From Larkinella punicea (GTDB taxonomy: Bacteria > Bacteroidota > Bacteroidia > Cytophagales > Spirosomataceae): a stretch of 64,000 nucleotides of DNA. The stretch is taken from positions 62,001 to 126,000 of the forward strand of contig NZ_QOWE01000017.1 of NCBI RefSeq assembly GCF_003334855.1, in the 5' to 3' direction. Made by a program: the position numbers and the translations under genes. Shown in pieces: positions 8,396 through 17,010 of the stretch; positions within the stretch are counted from its first letter, which is position 1; the number at the start of each line of letters is the position of its first letter. The notes beneath the pieces were generated by a model. It did no database searches, was not told the origin of the DNA, and saw only the letters and a list, made by a program, of their open reading frames with translations.

Positions 8396-9538
8396 TCAAT
8401 GGAAAAAGTCTTTCATTTTATCGAAGAACCCTTTTTCGTTCTTTCCCGGTTTGGGATGGAAATTCGGCGAGTTTCGCAGTCGTTCCAGAATGCTGCGTTC
8501 TTCCGAACTAAGTGTTTTGGGCGTCCAGATGTTGATGTGGATGAGTTGGTCACCCCGACCGTAGCCGTTCAGTTCTTTGATGCCTTTGCCTTTCAAACGG
8601 AGGATTTTGCCACCCTGCGTACCCGGTTCGAGCGTAATCCGGGCGCGACCGTCGATCGTCGGCACTTCCACGGAGGTTCCTAACGTGGCATCGACAAAGT
8701 TGACGTGCAAATCGAAAACCACGTTGTTGCCGTCGCGTTTCAGGTTGTCGTCTTCCTCTTCTTCTACCACAATCAGCAAGTCCCCGGCCACGCCCCCGCG
8801 CGGAGGAACGTTCCCTTTGCCGGTTACGGAAAGCTGAATGCCTTCGGCAACACCCGCCGGAATTTTAATGGGAATTACGTCTTCCTGCAACAGACGGCCT
8901 TCGCCAAAACAGGTGTCGCAACGATCTGTGACCATTTTGCCTTCACCGTTACAGGTCGGGCAGGTGCTGGTCGAAACCATCTGGCCCAACATCGTATTGA
9001 CCACTTTCCGAACCTGACCGGAACCGTTACAGGTGTTACAGGTCGTGACAGCCGTACCGTTTTTAGAACCGTTACCGCCACAGGTCGTACAGGAAACATG
9101 GCGTTTTACCTTGATTTTTTTCTCAACGCCGTTGGCAATTTCCTGGAGGTTCAGCTTCAGTTTAATCCGCAAATCCGAACCGCGCCGAACGCGCCTTCCC
9201 TGCTGCTGACCACCCCGGCCGAAGAAGCTGCCAAAGGGGCTGTCGTCGCCGAAAATATCGCCGAACTGCGAGAAAATGTCGTCCATCGACTGGCCACCAC
9301 CACCCGCGCCGTTCATGCCCTGATGACCAAACTGGTCATACCGTGCCTTTTTCTGCGGATCGCTCAGCACATCGTAGGCTTCGGCGGCTTCCTTGAATTT
9401 GTCTTCGGCGGTGGGATCGTCCGGATTTTTGTCGGGGTGGTGTTTGATCGCCATCTTCCGGTAGGCTTTTTTGACTTCTTCCGGTGATGCGTTTTTATCG
9501 ACCCCTAATACTTCGTAATAATCTCGTTTCGTAGCCAT
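8396..9538 (-). CDS. dnaJ: Chaperone protein DnaJ
   Basis: Type I Hsp40 of 380 residues. The J domain spans residues 5-70 with the HPD motif at 34-36, which stimulates the DnaK ATPase. It is followed by a Gly/Phe-rich linker (about 73-115). A zinc-binding region has four CxxCxGxG-type repeats (CTTCGGNG, CNTCNGSG, CPTCNGEG, CDTCFGEG), and the C-terminal substrate-binding domains follow. All elements of a full-length family member are present. It lies downstream of grpE on the same strand with an 89-base gap holding a hairpin (9555-9609), and is followed by a terminator at 8351-8380. dnaK is not in the window. It acts in cytosolic protein folding. Confidence 0.98.
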   Translation of the reverse strand: MATKRDYYEVLGVDKNASPEEVKKAYRKMAIKHHPDKNPDDPTAEDKFKEAAEAYDVLSDPQKKARYDQFGHQGMNGAGGGGQSMDDIFSQFGDIFGDDSPFGSFFGRGGQQQGRRVRRGSDLRIKLKLNLQEIANGVEKKIKVKRHVSCTTCGGNGSKNGTAVTTCNTCNGSGQVRKVVNTMLGQMVSTSTCPTCNGEGKMVTDRCDTCFGEGRLLQEDVIPIKIPAGVAEGIQLSVTGKGNVPPRGGVAGDLLIVVEEEEDDNLKRDGNNVVFDLHVNFVDATLGTSVEVPTIDGRARITLEPGTQGGKILRLKGKGIKELNGYGRGDQLIHINIWTPKTLSSEERSILERLRNSPNFHPKPGKNEKGFFDKMKDFFH

Positions 9539-9554
9539 GTATCGTTCGTTGAAA

Positions 9555-9609
9555 AACGAGTAGACTGAACGGGGAGGGGCGGGTAGCCGTCCTGTTCAGT
9601 CTACTCGTT
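9555..9609 (-). repeat. 16-bp-arm hairpin between grpE and dnaJ
   Basis: Perfect inverted repeat with arms 9555-9570 (AACGAGTAGACTGAAC) and 9594-9609 around a 23-base G-rich loop. It lies between the grpE stop and the dnaJ start, so it could attenuate transcription into dnaJ or stabilise one part of the mRNA. It has no T-tract, so it is probably not a full terminator. Confidence 0.75.
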
Positions 9610-9627
9610 CTAGCCTATCGTTATCGT

Positions 9628-10227
9628 TCAGGAGCCTAAAATCACTTTTGCAAACCGGATCACTTTGTCATTCAGAAGGTATCCTTTTTCCGTTTCGTCC
9701 ATGATTTTTCCTTTCAGATCGTCACTGGGTGCCGGAAACTGGGTAATGGCCTCGTGCAGATCCGGGTTGAAAACCTGGCCCAGCGAGTCCATCGGCTTCA
9801 CGCCTTTGGATTCCAGAACTTTATAAAATTTATTGAAGATCAATTTCACCCCGGCTTTCAGCGCTTCGACGTCCGAGGTGCTTTCGGCCGATTTCAACGC
9901 CCGTTCGAAATCGTCGAGAACCGGCAGCAACGCCACCAGCAATCCCTCGTTGGCGTTGGAGATCAGGTCGATTTTCTCCTTGGCCGTGCGCCGACGGAAA
10001 TTTTCAAAATCGGCATACAGGCGGAGGTATTTATCCTTTAAATCAGTCAGTTCGACACTAACTTTATCGAATTCGGTAATCACCTGTTCGCCCGTTGCAG
10101 CGGATTCGATGTCGTCCGACGTATTGTCAGTCGGAGCTTCCGAAACGACACTGGCTTCATGGGCGGTATTGTCAGGTTGCTGCGTCGTTTCCTGCTCTTC
10201 GGTATTCAAAGTTTCTTTATTTTCCAT
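9628..10227 (-). CDS. grpE: Nucleotide exchange factor GrpE
   Basis: Encodes 199 residues from the ATG at 10227-10225 (MENKETLNTEE...). An upstream in-frame extension beginning MWWRRN is Arg-rich and unlike the family, so the internal ATG is chosen. The N-terminus is acidic and disordered (about 1-60) and is followed by the long GrpE helix with the LKDKYLRLYADFENFRRR segment. The beta-domain carries the typical P-x-D-x-L-G-Q-x-F-x-P-x-x-H-E-A signature near residues 145-165. GrpE releases ADP from DnaK. It is encoded upstream of dnaJ and both are probably one transcript. The gene is divergent from queG. Confidence 0.97.
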   Translation of the reverse strand: MENKETLNTEEQETTQQPDNTAHEASVVSEAPTDNTSDDIESAATGEQVITEFDKVSVELTDLKDKYLRLYADFENFRRRTAKEKIDLISNANEGLLVALLPVLDDFERALKSAESTSDVEALKAGVKLIFNKFYKVLESKGVKPMDSLGQVFNPDLHEAITQFPAPSDDLKGKIMDETEKGYLLNDKVIRFAKVILGS

Positions 10228-10420
10228 ACGCTTGGTTGTATTTCGTCGCCACCACATAGTACCCGAGAAAGTCGCAAATTAGTTGCCAATTTTTAGAATA
10301 CTGACAAGATGGCATTTTTATTCGTGGGCCGGGCCTGTTAAATTTGACAGGAAACCCGGTAAGGTGTCAGCTTCGGTACGGATAAAACCACTGAATTGCT
10401 GCCTGAGGTTCAACCCGACT

Positions 10421-11359
10421 ATGATTTCAGTGATCCAAAAACATACCCGCTTGCTCAAAGCCAAGGCCGCTGAACTGGGCTTCGATTTCTGCGGAGTTTC
10501 CAACGCCGAATTTCTGGAAGAAGAAGCCCCCCGGCTGGAAGCGTGGCTCAACCGGCAGATGCACGGCAAGATGGGTTATATGGCTAACCACTTCGACAAA
10601 CGGCTCGATCCCCGGCTTCTGGTGAACGGAGCGAAGTCGGTGGTGACGGTTTTGCTGAACTACTACCCCGAAAAAACCGTAGCGCAGGAAGAAGGCGGGT
10701 ATAAAATTTCAAAATACGCGTACGGCACGGATTATCACTTTGTTATCAAGGATAAGTTGAAGGAATTACTGGCCTTTGTTCATGAGGAAATCGGCGACGT
10801 CAACGGGCGGTTTTTTGTCGATTCGGCCCCGGTCATGGACAAAGTCTGGGCCAAACGCAGCGGCCTGGGCTGGGTCGGCAAACACACCAACCTGATTACC
10901 CGCGACACAGGCAGCTTTGTCTTCATCGGTGAACTGATTCTGGACCTCGAACTGGAGGCTGATGGCCCCATCGCCGATTACTGCGGCACCTGCACCCGTT
11001 GCATCGACGCCTGCCCGACCGACGCCATCACCGATCCGTACGTTGTGGACGGCAGCAAGTGCATTTCGTATTTCACCATCGAACTGAAAGACGCCATCCC
11101 GGATGAGGTCAAAGGCAAGTTTGAAAACTGGATTTTCGGTTGCGACATTTGTCAGGATGTGTGCCCCTGGAACCGGTTTTCCCGTCCACACACGACTCCG
11201 GCGTTTGACCCCAATCCGGCTTTGGCGGAATTTACCAAAACCGACTGGGAAGAAATAACGCAGGATATTTTTCAGGAGATTTTCCGCCGTTCGGCCGTCA
11301 AACGAACGAAACTCGAAGGATTGAAACGGAATATCACGTTTGTGAAAACGGGCGAATAG
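10421..11359 (+). CDS. queG: Epoxyqueuosine reductase QueG
   Basis: Cobalamin-dependent iron-sulfur enzyme that reduces epoxyqueuosine to queuosine in tRNA. The ATG at 10421 gives 312 residues ([13 protein letters not shown]...), which matches the family; a longer ORF from 10283 adds a sequence with no family resemblance. The conserved catalytic VDSAPVMDK segment lies at residues 133-141. Two 4Fe-4S cluster sets are visible: Cys188, 191, 194 and 198 ([12 protein letters not shown]), and Cys214, 241, 244 and 248 ([10 protein letters not shown]). Some family members carry a C-terminal HEAT-like extension; this one ends soon after the second cluster plus a helical tail. It is a stand-alone gene, followed at four bases by the long-armed repeat at 11363. 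Confidence 0.96.
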   Translation: MISVIQKHTRLLKAKAAELGFDFCGVSNAEFLEEEAPRLEAWLNRQMHGKMGYMANHFDKRLDPRLLVNGAKSVVTVLLNYYPEKTVAQEEGGYKISKYAYGTDYHFVIKDKLKELLAFVHEEIGDVNGRFFVDSAPVMDKVWAKRSGLGWVGKHTNLITRDTGSFVFIGELILDLELEADGPIADYCGTCTRCIDACPTDAITDPYVVDGSKCISYFTIELKDAIPDEVKGKFENWIFGCDICQDVCPWNRFSRPHTTPAFDPNPALAEFTKTDWEEITQDIFQEIFRRSAVKRTKLEGLKRNITFVKTGE

Positions 11360-11362
11360 GCC

Positions 11363-11582
11363 ATAGCCCAAAGGGCTTCCATACACTAGCCCCGCACACC
11401 GTGCGGGGTTTATCCACGCACACCCATGATTGTTGATTGTTCCAACCGCGTATCGCCATTGATTGGGATTGGGTGAATGGGGAAACCGCCCCTCGCACGG
11501 TGGTGGCATTGACCCTCGCACGGTGGTGACATCGCCCCCCGCACGGTGTGCGGGGCTAGTGTATGAAAGCCCTTTGGGCTAT
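11363..11582. repeat. 220-bp element with 46-bp terminal inverted repeats and 23-bp tandem units
   Basis: Arms 11363-11408 and 11537-11582 match at 45 of 46 positions in inverted orientation (outer end ATAGCCCAAAGGGCTT, inner end GCACACCGTGCGGGG). The interior of about 128 bases has no ORF. It does contain tandem 23-base units beginning at 11490, 11513 and 11536, each with GCACGGTG. The right arm overlaps the last codon of the beta-helix gene. The layout is MITE-like, but no clear target duplication is seen. Confidence 0.85.
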
Positions 11583-13918
11583 TTCAGCGGCACCGCCAGC
11601 GTCACCGTTTGTTGGTTACGGATTACGGTTATATTCATTTGTCCCATCCAGTTGACCTGCTGCTGAATCGCGACCAGCCGACCGACGTTGGGCGTTTCTT
11701 CCTGATTCGCCGTTCGGATCACGTCGCCGGGTTTCAGCCCCGCTGTTTCGAGCAGACTGCCTGTGGGAATGGTTACCACGATAACGCCTTTCTCGTCCGG
11801 CAAACCGAAAGCCGAGCGGTCGCCCAAACCGCGCACGTTGCGGAGGGAAGCACCCAGCCAGGTCATTTCCTGCACCGATTCTTCAAACCGGCTGTCCAGC
11901 AAAACCGGCAGCCTGGGCGAGCGGGCCAAGGCACGCAAAGCCGGTTTTTGAACCCCAAACTGATCCATCGGAAAATTCCGAAAGCCGGTTTTTAAAGCAG
12001 GACTGGTGGCGCTGACCTGATAATTCCCTTTTTCAGGCTGAACAAAAACCGGGTCACCATAGACGCTGTGAAGGTCAGTCCCGTTCTTTTGCGCCTTTTG
12101 CAAGGCCGCCTGATCCAGAAAAAGATTTGCATCCACTTCCTTGCCCCAGTCTTTGATGCCGATGGGTGCGTAGGGCCGCATGATGATGTTTTTTCGGAAG
12201 ACGTCACCGCTGCTGGCAAACCAGACGTGCGGGTGAAACGAGTTGTTAATCAGGATGTTATTTTCGGCGATGCGGTAAAAGCCTTCCCGAAATTTCAGCC
12301 CGCCGTTTAGCAGAACGTTGTTGTAAATGTGGTAATTGCTGCTGCCGTCGTCCAGGTCGATGTCCCAGCCGTGGTCGCAGCGAAACCGGTTGTTGCGAAT
12401 GATGGTGGTTTTCTGGGCATCGAGTAAAATCAGTTCCGGGTGAACGGCCACCAGACTGTCCATAATCTGCCGGTTGGGGTGCCAGAACCGGTCGCGGCCC
12501 CAGGAGTTGAAGGCACCGTGATCGCCCGTTTCCAGAACCGTATCGAATACATCGTTAAACTCCAAAAGGTGGCCGCCCCAGGTGCCATCGCCGATGTTGA
12601 TCCCGGCGCGGGGAACCTGATAAATTGTGTTGTGCCGAACAATGATCCCGGACGCCATTGCAATTTCCACGCCCGCCGACTGCTTTTCGATTTGCCCGAT
12701 GTCGTGAATGAGATTATCGGCCGCCACGCATTCGGACGGAAACCGGTCATTTTTCGGCCCCGGTGTCAAATCCATCTGGTCATACGGGACAAACTTTTCA
12801 TACCGAAAAGCGGGAGAACGCACCGCCGATGAATCGCCCACGAAGCTGATGGCACTCGCTCCGATGTGGTGAAAATGACAACCTTCAACGGCCGATTTTT
12901 GGTTATAACGACTGAACATCAGTGCATTGCCGCCCAGATTGGTAAACTCGCAGTCTTCGATCCGGCAGTTTTCGGTATTCTCCAGATACACCGCAGCACC
13001 CCGGTACAGCATCCAGTCGCTTCGGAGCAGCGGCTCATACGGTTCCATAAACGTCCGTTCCGCATTGATAAACCGAATGCCCTGAATGCGAACCTGTTGC
13101 AACGGTTTTTCCGGCGTACCCCTCAATTCGATCAGGCTTTTCAGGTGGGAAACTTCTACGGTGGCGGTTTTGGGATTAACGCCCGGGAGCGGAATCAGGT
13201 GGAGGAGTTGGGTCTTTTTGTCGTAAAACCATTCGCCCGGCGCGTCCAGTTCTTCGAAAATATTCTCGACAAACCGCTCGGTTTTGTGCAGCGGAGCGGG
13301 GCGGTTATTCTGCCAGCCGCCTTCCTGTTGCAGTTGCCCGCCCGATTTTCCGGTAATCCGGTAATGAAAATCGCCCCATTCGCCCTGGTGCAGCGCATGG
13401 ATAAAACCGCCTTCGGGCGACTTCCACCGGCTGATCCGTTCTTGGCTCAGGGCGTCGGCAGCCGTGCCGTTGAAGACCCTTGCTTTGGCGTCATCATTCG
13501 GATACCGCGCCAGAATCTGCTTTTTTCCGTTGAGAAACAATTGTTCGAAGGCCGGGCCGTCGACGCGCGCGGTCCAGGTCGTTGCACCGGTTTTCTGCCA
13601 GCGTAGCGCCAATTTACGGCCACCGCTGATTTGCACCTTTTCATTCGAAAAAGCACTGATTGTCAGAATTTTCCCGTTCACGGTTTCCGGCCTGACGACC
13701 ACGGTTTCGGCTAAATAATGCGAGCCTTTCCGCAGAAAAATCTGAACAGAATTGTGGGGAGCGGTTTTTACTTTTTCCAACGCTTTCGACACCGTGGCCA
13801 ACGGCAACGCCATCGTGCCGGGATTGGAATCTTTCCCCGACGGAGCGACGTAAAACCGGGTTTGCGCCCGAACCGTCATCATCTGAAAGCAGAGAAAAAG
13901 CCCAATCCATTTGGTCAT
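11579..13918 (-). CDS. Secreted right-handed beta-helix protein with C-terminal PDZ domain
   Basis: Encodes 779 residues with a signal peptide (MTKWIGLFLCFQMMTVRAQ). After it comes the RFYVAPSGKDSNPGT motif, which typically opens secreted parallel beta-helix proteins. The middle (about 250-620) has repeated short strands of the type I-x-N-N / I-R-H-N-T / I-Y-N-N-V seen in right-handed beta-helices such as pectate lyases and other polysaccharide-acting proteins. The last 80 residues (about 700-779) form a PDZ-like domain (GSLLETAGLKPGDVI). Beta-helix proteins of this type act outside the cytoplasm on polysaccharides, but no catalytic residues can be assigned. The stop codon TAG (11579-11581) lies inside the inverted-repeat arm. 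It faces the catabolic cluster on the same strand. Confidence 0.82.
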   Translation of the reverse strand: MTKWIGLFLCFQMMTVRAQTRFYVAPSGKDSNPGTMALPLATVSKALEKVKTAPHNSVQIFLRKGSHYLAETVVVRPETVNGKILTISAFSNEKVQISGGRKLALRWQKTGATTWTARVDGPAFEQLFLNGKKQILARYPNDDAKARVFNGTAADALSQERISRWKSPEGGFIHALHQGEWGDFHYRITGKSGGQLQQEGGWQNNRPAPLHKTERFVENIFEELDAPGEWFYDKKTQLLHLIPLPGVNPKTATVEVSHLKSLIELRGTPEKPLQQVRIQGIRFINAERTFMEPYEPLLRSDWMLYRGAAVYLENTENCRIEDCEFTNLGGNALMFSRYNQKSAVEGCHFHHIGASAISFVGDSSAVRSPAFRYEKFVPYDQMDLTPGPKNDRFPSECVAADNLIHDIGQIEKQSAGVEIAMASGIIVRHNTIYQVPRAGINIGDGTWGGHLLEFNDVFDTVLETGDHGAFNSWGRDRFWHPNRQIMDSLVAVHPELILLDAQKTTIIRNNRFRCDHGWDIDLDDGSSNYHIYNNVLLNGGLKFREGFYRIAENNILINNSFHPHVWFASSGDVFRKNIIMRPYAPIGIKDWGKEVDANLFLDQAALQKAQKNGTDLHSVYGDPVFVQPEKGNYQVSATSPALKTGFRNFPMDQFGVQKPALRALARSPRLPVLLDSRFEESVQEMTWLGASLRNVRGLGDRSAFGLPDEKGVIVVTIPTGSLLETAGLKPGDVIRTANQEETPNVGRLVAIQQQVNWMGQMNITVIRNQQTVTLAVPLK

Positions 13919-13966
13919 AAGGAGTTGATTTTTAGCAAAAACCGCTTCATTTTCGTAGTCTTAATC

Positions 13967-14857
13967 TTACGATTCCGGCCAGTATTGCGCCATTTTCCGG
14001 CGGAGAAACGCCACACTGCGCTCCAGTTGCGCCATACCGTCGACTCCGTCTTCGATGCTGATCCAGCCGTCGAAGCCAACGCCCTTCAAGATCGTAAAAA
14101 TAGCATCATAATCATTCAGTCCCTTGCCGATTTCGCCGTGGCTCAATCGTTTGGCGTAGCCCACGGCACCGCCTTCTTCGTTGCGCAGGTCTTCGATGGT
14201 ACCGGAAAGCAAAAACCGGTCGCTGGCGTGCATCGTCACCACGCGATCCGCCACGCGGGCCAGCAACTCCAGCGGTTCTTCACCTGCCAGAAAGGTATTG
14301 CTCGGATCATAATTCACACCAAAGTTTGGGTCATGAATGGCGTCGACCAACTGGCAGAACACGTCCATTTTTTGCGCAAATTCCGGGTATTCCCAGAAAT
14401 CATCTTTGTAGTGGTTCTCAATGATGAGCGTAATGCCGCGTTCGCGAGCGTAGGGCAAGCAGGCTTCGATGCACTCAGCCGCCAGCTTAACCCCTTCATC
14501 GATCGTGAGTTCGGGTCGGCGTTGGCCGGAAAGAACACGGCAATACGAACCGCCCAGGGCGTAGGTCATATCGATCCAGCGCTTCTGTTTTGCAATTTCG
14601 TTGGCACGAAACGCCGGGTCGGGGTGTGTAAAATCCGGGGAGCAGCACATCATCGGAATCACTTTTCCGTGTGATTCGACCTGCTGCCGAAACCGCGCCC
14701 AGTTGGCTTCGTCGGCCATTTCGAGAAAACCGGCGTACCATTCCAGACCGTCGATGTCGAGCTGGACAGCGAGTTCAATCCATTCAGAAACCGTCATCGT
14801 GCCGTCTTTGCAGAGGGCTTGCATAAAAGCTTTGGGAAAAGCAGCGAGTTTTGGCAT
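13967..14857 (-). CDS. Sugar phosphate isomerase/epimerase (xylose isomerase-like TIM barrel)
   Basis: Encodes 296 residues with the AP endonuclease 2 / xylose isomerase-like fold. The expected four metal ligands are present at the usual places: Glu147 (LIIENH), Asp184 (NYDPSN), His210 (TMHASD) and Glu269 (SIEDG). Such enzymes interconvert keto-sugars or epimerise them using a divalent metal; specificity varies widely and cannot be read from the sequence. There is no signal peptide, so it is cytosolic. It is the last gene of a minus-strand series with the SDR, zinc dehydrogenase and HUMPS-like decarboxylase, separated from the SDR by a perfect palindrome (14875-14965). A role in handling the keto-sugar made by those enzymes is an inference. 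Confidence 0.9.
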   Translation of the reverse strand: MPKLAAFPKAFMQALCKDGTMTVSEWIELAVQLDIDGLEWYAGFLEMADEANWARFRQQVESHGKVIPMMCCSPDFTHPDPAFRANEIAKQKRWIDMTYALGGSYCRVLSGQRRPELTIDEGVKLAAECIEACLPYARERGITLIIENHYKDDFWEYPEFAQKMDVFCQLVDAIHDPNFGVNYDPSNTFLAGEEPLELLARVADRVVTMHASDRFLLSGTIEDLRNEEGGAVGYAKRLSHGEIGKGLNDYDAIFTILKGVGFDGWISIEDGVDGMAQLERSVAFLRRKMAQYWPES

Positions 14858-14874
14858 TTTAATAGTGGTTTAGA

Positions 14875-14965
14875 GTTTTCGGTATTCGGTTTACGGTATT
14901 CGGTAGCTGACGCGAGTTAAAAAAAAGCGTCAGCTACCGAATACCGTAAACCGAATACCGAAAAC
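14875..14965. repeat. Perfect 39-bp-arm palindrome
   Basis: Arms 14875-14913 and 14927-14965 pair perfectly over 39 bases around a 13-base A-rich loop. Each arm contains two direct copies of CGGTATTCGGT. It sits between two co-directional genes, two bases from the SDR stop. A short relative (CGGTTTAC-A-GTAAACCG) occurs at 41896-41912. Confidence 0.9.
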
Positions 14966-14967
14966 GG

Positions 14968-15744
14968 TTAATTCTTTGGTGGATTTCGTCCGATAAGCGG
15001 ATGTTGTTCTAAATCAATGATTTGTCCGCTAATGGGGCCGCTCTCGTCGGCCAGCCAGTAGACAGCCGCAGCGGCAATTTCGGCGGGCCACAAAATCCGG
15101 CCGGAGGGTGCAAAAACCGGGGGGACGTCCTTGTACCAGTCGACGGGCAGGCCTTGTTCGTGTTTGCGCCGGGCCTCATTTTCGGTCAGCACCCAGCCGG
15201 GGTTGATCTGGTTCACCCGAACGCCGTCTTCCCGGTGAAGCGTGTCGCCGAGGTTGCGGGTTAGTGTCATCAGCGCGCCTTTCGACACGCTGTAGGCCAT
15301 CAAATCCGGTTCCCCACTCCAGCCGTTGACCGAGCCAATGTTCAGCACACAGCCTTTTGATGGTTTCAGATACGGTAAAGCCGCCTGGATCAGGGCAAAC
15401 GGAGCGAGCGTGTTTACTTCCAGAATTTGCCGGAAAAACGCCAGATCGGTCGTATGAATATTGGAAGACGCGACCAAAGCCGCATTGTTGACCACAGCAT
15501 CCAGCCGACCGAACGTCAGCACGGCGAGGGCAACCAGCCGTTCCGCAACGCCTTCGACGCTCAGGTCTTCAATGTGCAAAACGGCATTTTCGGCACCCAG
15601 TTCAGCAACAACCTCCTGACCCAGTTCCGGCTCCAGACCGTGAATGACGACCCGGCCTCCTTCTTCGACGCAGCGTTTCGCAATGGCTTTCCCGATGCCC
15701 GTACAACTGCCGGTAATGATGATGACTTTCTCTTGTAAGCGCAT
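14968..15744 (-). CDS. SDR family NAD(P)-dependent oxidoreductase
   Basis: Classical short-chain dehydrogenase of 258 residues. It has the cofactor motif TGSCTGIG at 11-18, NNAA at 86-89, and the catalytic Ser138, Tyr151 and Lys155 (YSVSK). The probable reaction is reversible oxidation of a secondary alcohol on a sugar or sugar acid. It is cytosolic, with no signal. The neighbours are the zinc dehydrogenase upstream in transcription and the TIM-barrel isomerase downstream, each separated by an intergenic palindrome. The pairing of an SDR and an MDR dehydrogenase with a beta-keto-acid decarboxylase suggests successive oxidation steps of one pathway. Cofactor preference is not assigned. Confidence 0.93.
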   Translation of the reverse strand: MRLQEKVIIITGSCTGIGKAIAKRCVEEGGRVVIHGLEPELGQEVVAELGAENAVLHIEDLSVEGVAERLVALAVLTFGRLDAVVNNAALVASSNIHTTDLAFFRQILEVNTLAPFALIQAALPYLKPSKGCVLNIGSVNGWSGEPDLMAYSVSKGALMTLTRNLGDTLHREDGVRVNQINPGWVLTENEARRKHEQGLPVDWYKDVPPVFAPSGRILWPAEIAAAAVYWLADESGPISGQIIDLEQHPLIGRNPPKN

Positions 15745-15758
15745 GAGCTTTGCTCAGA

Positions 15759-15838
15759 GTAAAGAGGTGAGACAAGAGAAAAAAGACAAAAAACACGATG
15801 CCGGTTTTAGTCTCATTTCTCTTGTCTCATCTCTTTAT
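15759..15838. repeat. Palindrome family E, copy 1
   Basis: Arms about 15759-15781 and 15816-15838 match at 21 of 23 positions; the core is GAGACAAGAGAAA. It lies between the SDR start and the zinc dehydrogenase stop. Related copies occur at about 22985-23070 and 60504-60578, all containing GACAAGAGA-type arms. Confidence 0.75.
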
Positions 15839-15844
15839 TCTATT

Positions 15845-16870
15845 TTAAACTGGTTTCAAAACGCTTTTGATCACTTCGCCGTGGTGCATTTTTTCAAAGG
15901 CCTCGTGCCATTCGGTGATGGGCCAAACGCCCCCGATGATCGGTTTGACGTCGAGCTGACCACTTGCCAGCAATGCCAGAACGCGTTCCCAGATCGGCCA
16001 GTTGTGGCTGAAACTGCCCTGAAGCGTGACGTTTTTCTGCACCAGCGCGTCGAGTGAAAAACCGAGTGGTTGAGGTCCCCAGCCCACTTTGGTGATGTGG
16101 CCGTTGGGGCGCACGAGTTGCAGCGCGATTTTGAGCGTAATGCTGGCTCCGGCGGCATCGATGATGCAGTCGGCACCCAAACCGTCGCGTTTTTTGGCCC
16201 ATTCGGTCGCATCGCCGATGATCGCTTCGCAGCCGTATTGCTGGGCGATTGCCAGACGATGACGATCCGCTTCCAGACCGACAACCGCCACTTCGGCCCC
16301 GCAAAGCCGCGCCATGGCGGCACACAAAATGCCGATGGTGCCCGGACCCAGCACAATGACGCGGTCGCCGGGTTTAATCCGCGAATTTTCGACCACGGCG
16401 TTGAAGGCCACGCAACACGGTTCGGTCAGACAGGCTTCTTCAAACGCCAGCGAGTCTGGCACGTGGTGAAGAATACGCATCGGCACGCGAACATATTTGG
16501 TCATGGCGCCATTGACGCCGTAGCCAAAGCCTTTGCGGGTGGGGTCCAGATTGTACAGACCCTGCCGTGTCATGGGGTTGTTGGGATCGATGATGGCGGC
16601 TGTTTCGCTCACGACGCGGTCGCCTTCTTTCCAGCCCACCACCCGGCTTCCTACTTCGACAATGTGACCGCCAAATTCGTGACCAAGCACAACGGGGTAA
16701 TTGACCGGCCAGCTATGGTCGGCGGTCCACTGGTGGAGATCGCTGCCACAGACGCCAACGTTGGCGACTTCCAGCAACACATCGTCGTCACCGATGGTCG
16801 GTTTCGGAATTTCACGAATTTCAACCGAGCCTTTCTCGGGAGCAAAATTGACAACAGCAGCAGACTTCAT
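15845..16870 (-). CDS. Zinc-binding alcohol dehydrogenase (MDR / threonine dehydrogenase-like)
   Basis: Medium-chain dehydrogenase of 341 residues from the ATG at 16870-16868 (MKSAAVVNFAPEKG). A further in-frame TTG adds six residues and is less likely. Catalytic zinc ligands are visible as Cys41 (GVCGSD) and His64-Glu65 (GHEFGG). The Rossmann motif is VLGPGTIG near residue 176. The lobe that usually holds the four-cysteine structural zinc site (about residues 90-120, ETAAIIDPNNPM region) has no cysteines, so that site is lost. The predicted reaction is NAD(P)-dependent oxidation of a polyol or sugar hydroxyl. It lies in the minus-strand cluster downstream of the HUMPS-like decarboxylase, across a repeat at 16925-17006. 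Confidence 0.92.
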   Translation of the reverse strand: MKSAAVVNFAPEKGSVEIREIPKPTIGDDDVLLEVANVGVCGSDLHQWTADHSWPVNYPVVLGHEFGGHIVEVGSRVVGWKEGDRVVSETAAIIDPNNPMTRQGLYNLDPTRKGFGYGVNGAMTKYVRVPMRILHHVPDSLAFEEACLTEPCCVAFNAVVENSRIKPGDRVIVLGPGTIGILCAAMARLCGAEVAVVGLEADRHRLAIAQQYGCEAIIGDATEWAKKRDGLGADCIIDAAGASITLKIALQLVRPNGHITKVGWGPQPLGFSLDALVQKNVTLQGSFSHNWPIWERVLALLASGQLDVKPIIGGVWPITEWHEAFEKMHHGEVIKSVLKPV

Positions 16871-16924
16871 TGATTTTGTGTGGTTCAAAGACCGTATAAA
16901 TTATTTCTAAAACTGATTTAAAAC

Positions 16925-17006
16925 ACCCCCAACCCCCTGAAGGGGGCTTAACCCTCTGGATTTTTAAGCCCCCTTCAGGGGCCGGGCCGACGATTCGGTT
17001 GGGGGT
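16925..17006. repeat. Palindrome family B, copy 1, with a 16-nt GC-rich insert
   Basis: Family B arms (ACCCCCAACCCCCTGAAGGG and its complement) bracket a short AT-richer loop. The right arm is split by an extra 16 bases at 16981-16996 (GCCGGGCCGACGATTC), which has no counterpart in the left arm. It ends 5 bases before the stop of the decarboxylase gene. Confidence 0.85.
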
Positions 17007-17010
17007 ATTT

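Noticed and set aside
8321-9487. Plus-strand ORFs opposite dnaJ
   Set aside because: They mirror the DnaJ coding strand; the true gene has full J, zinc-finger and C-terminal domains.
11490-11560. Possible CRISPR or iteron array from the 23-base units
   Set aside because: Only about three units, no unique spacers between them and no cas or replication gene nearby; better explained as part of the repeat element.
11463-11666. Plus-strand 67-residue ORF in the 46-bp-arm element
   Set aside because: It runs through inverted-repeat arms and tandem units and into the antisense of the beta-helix gene; it has no protein character.
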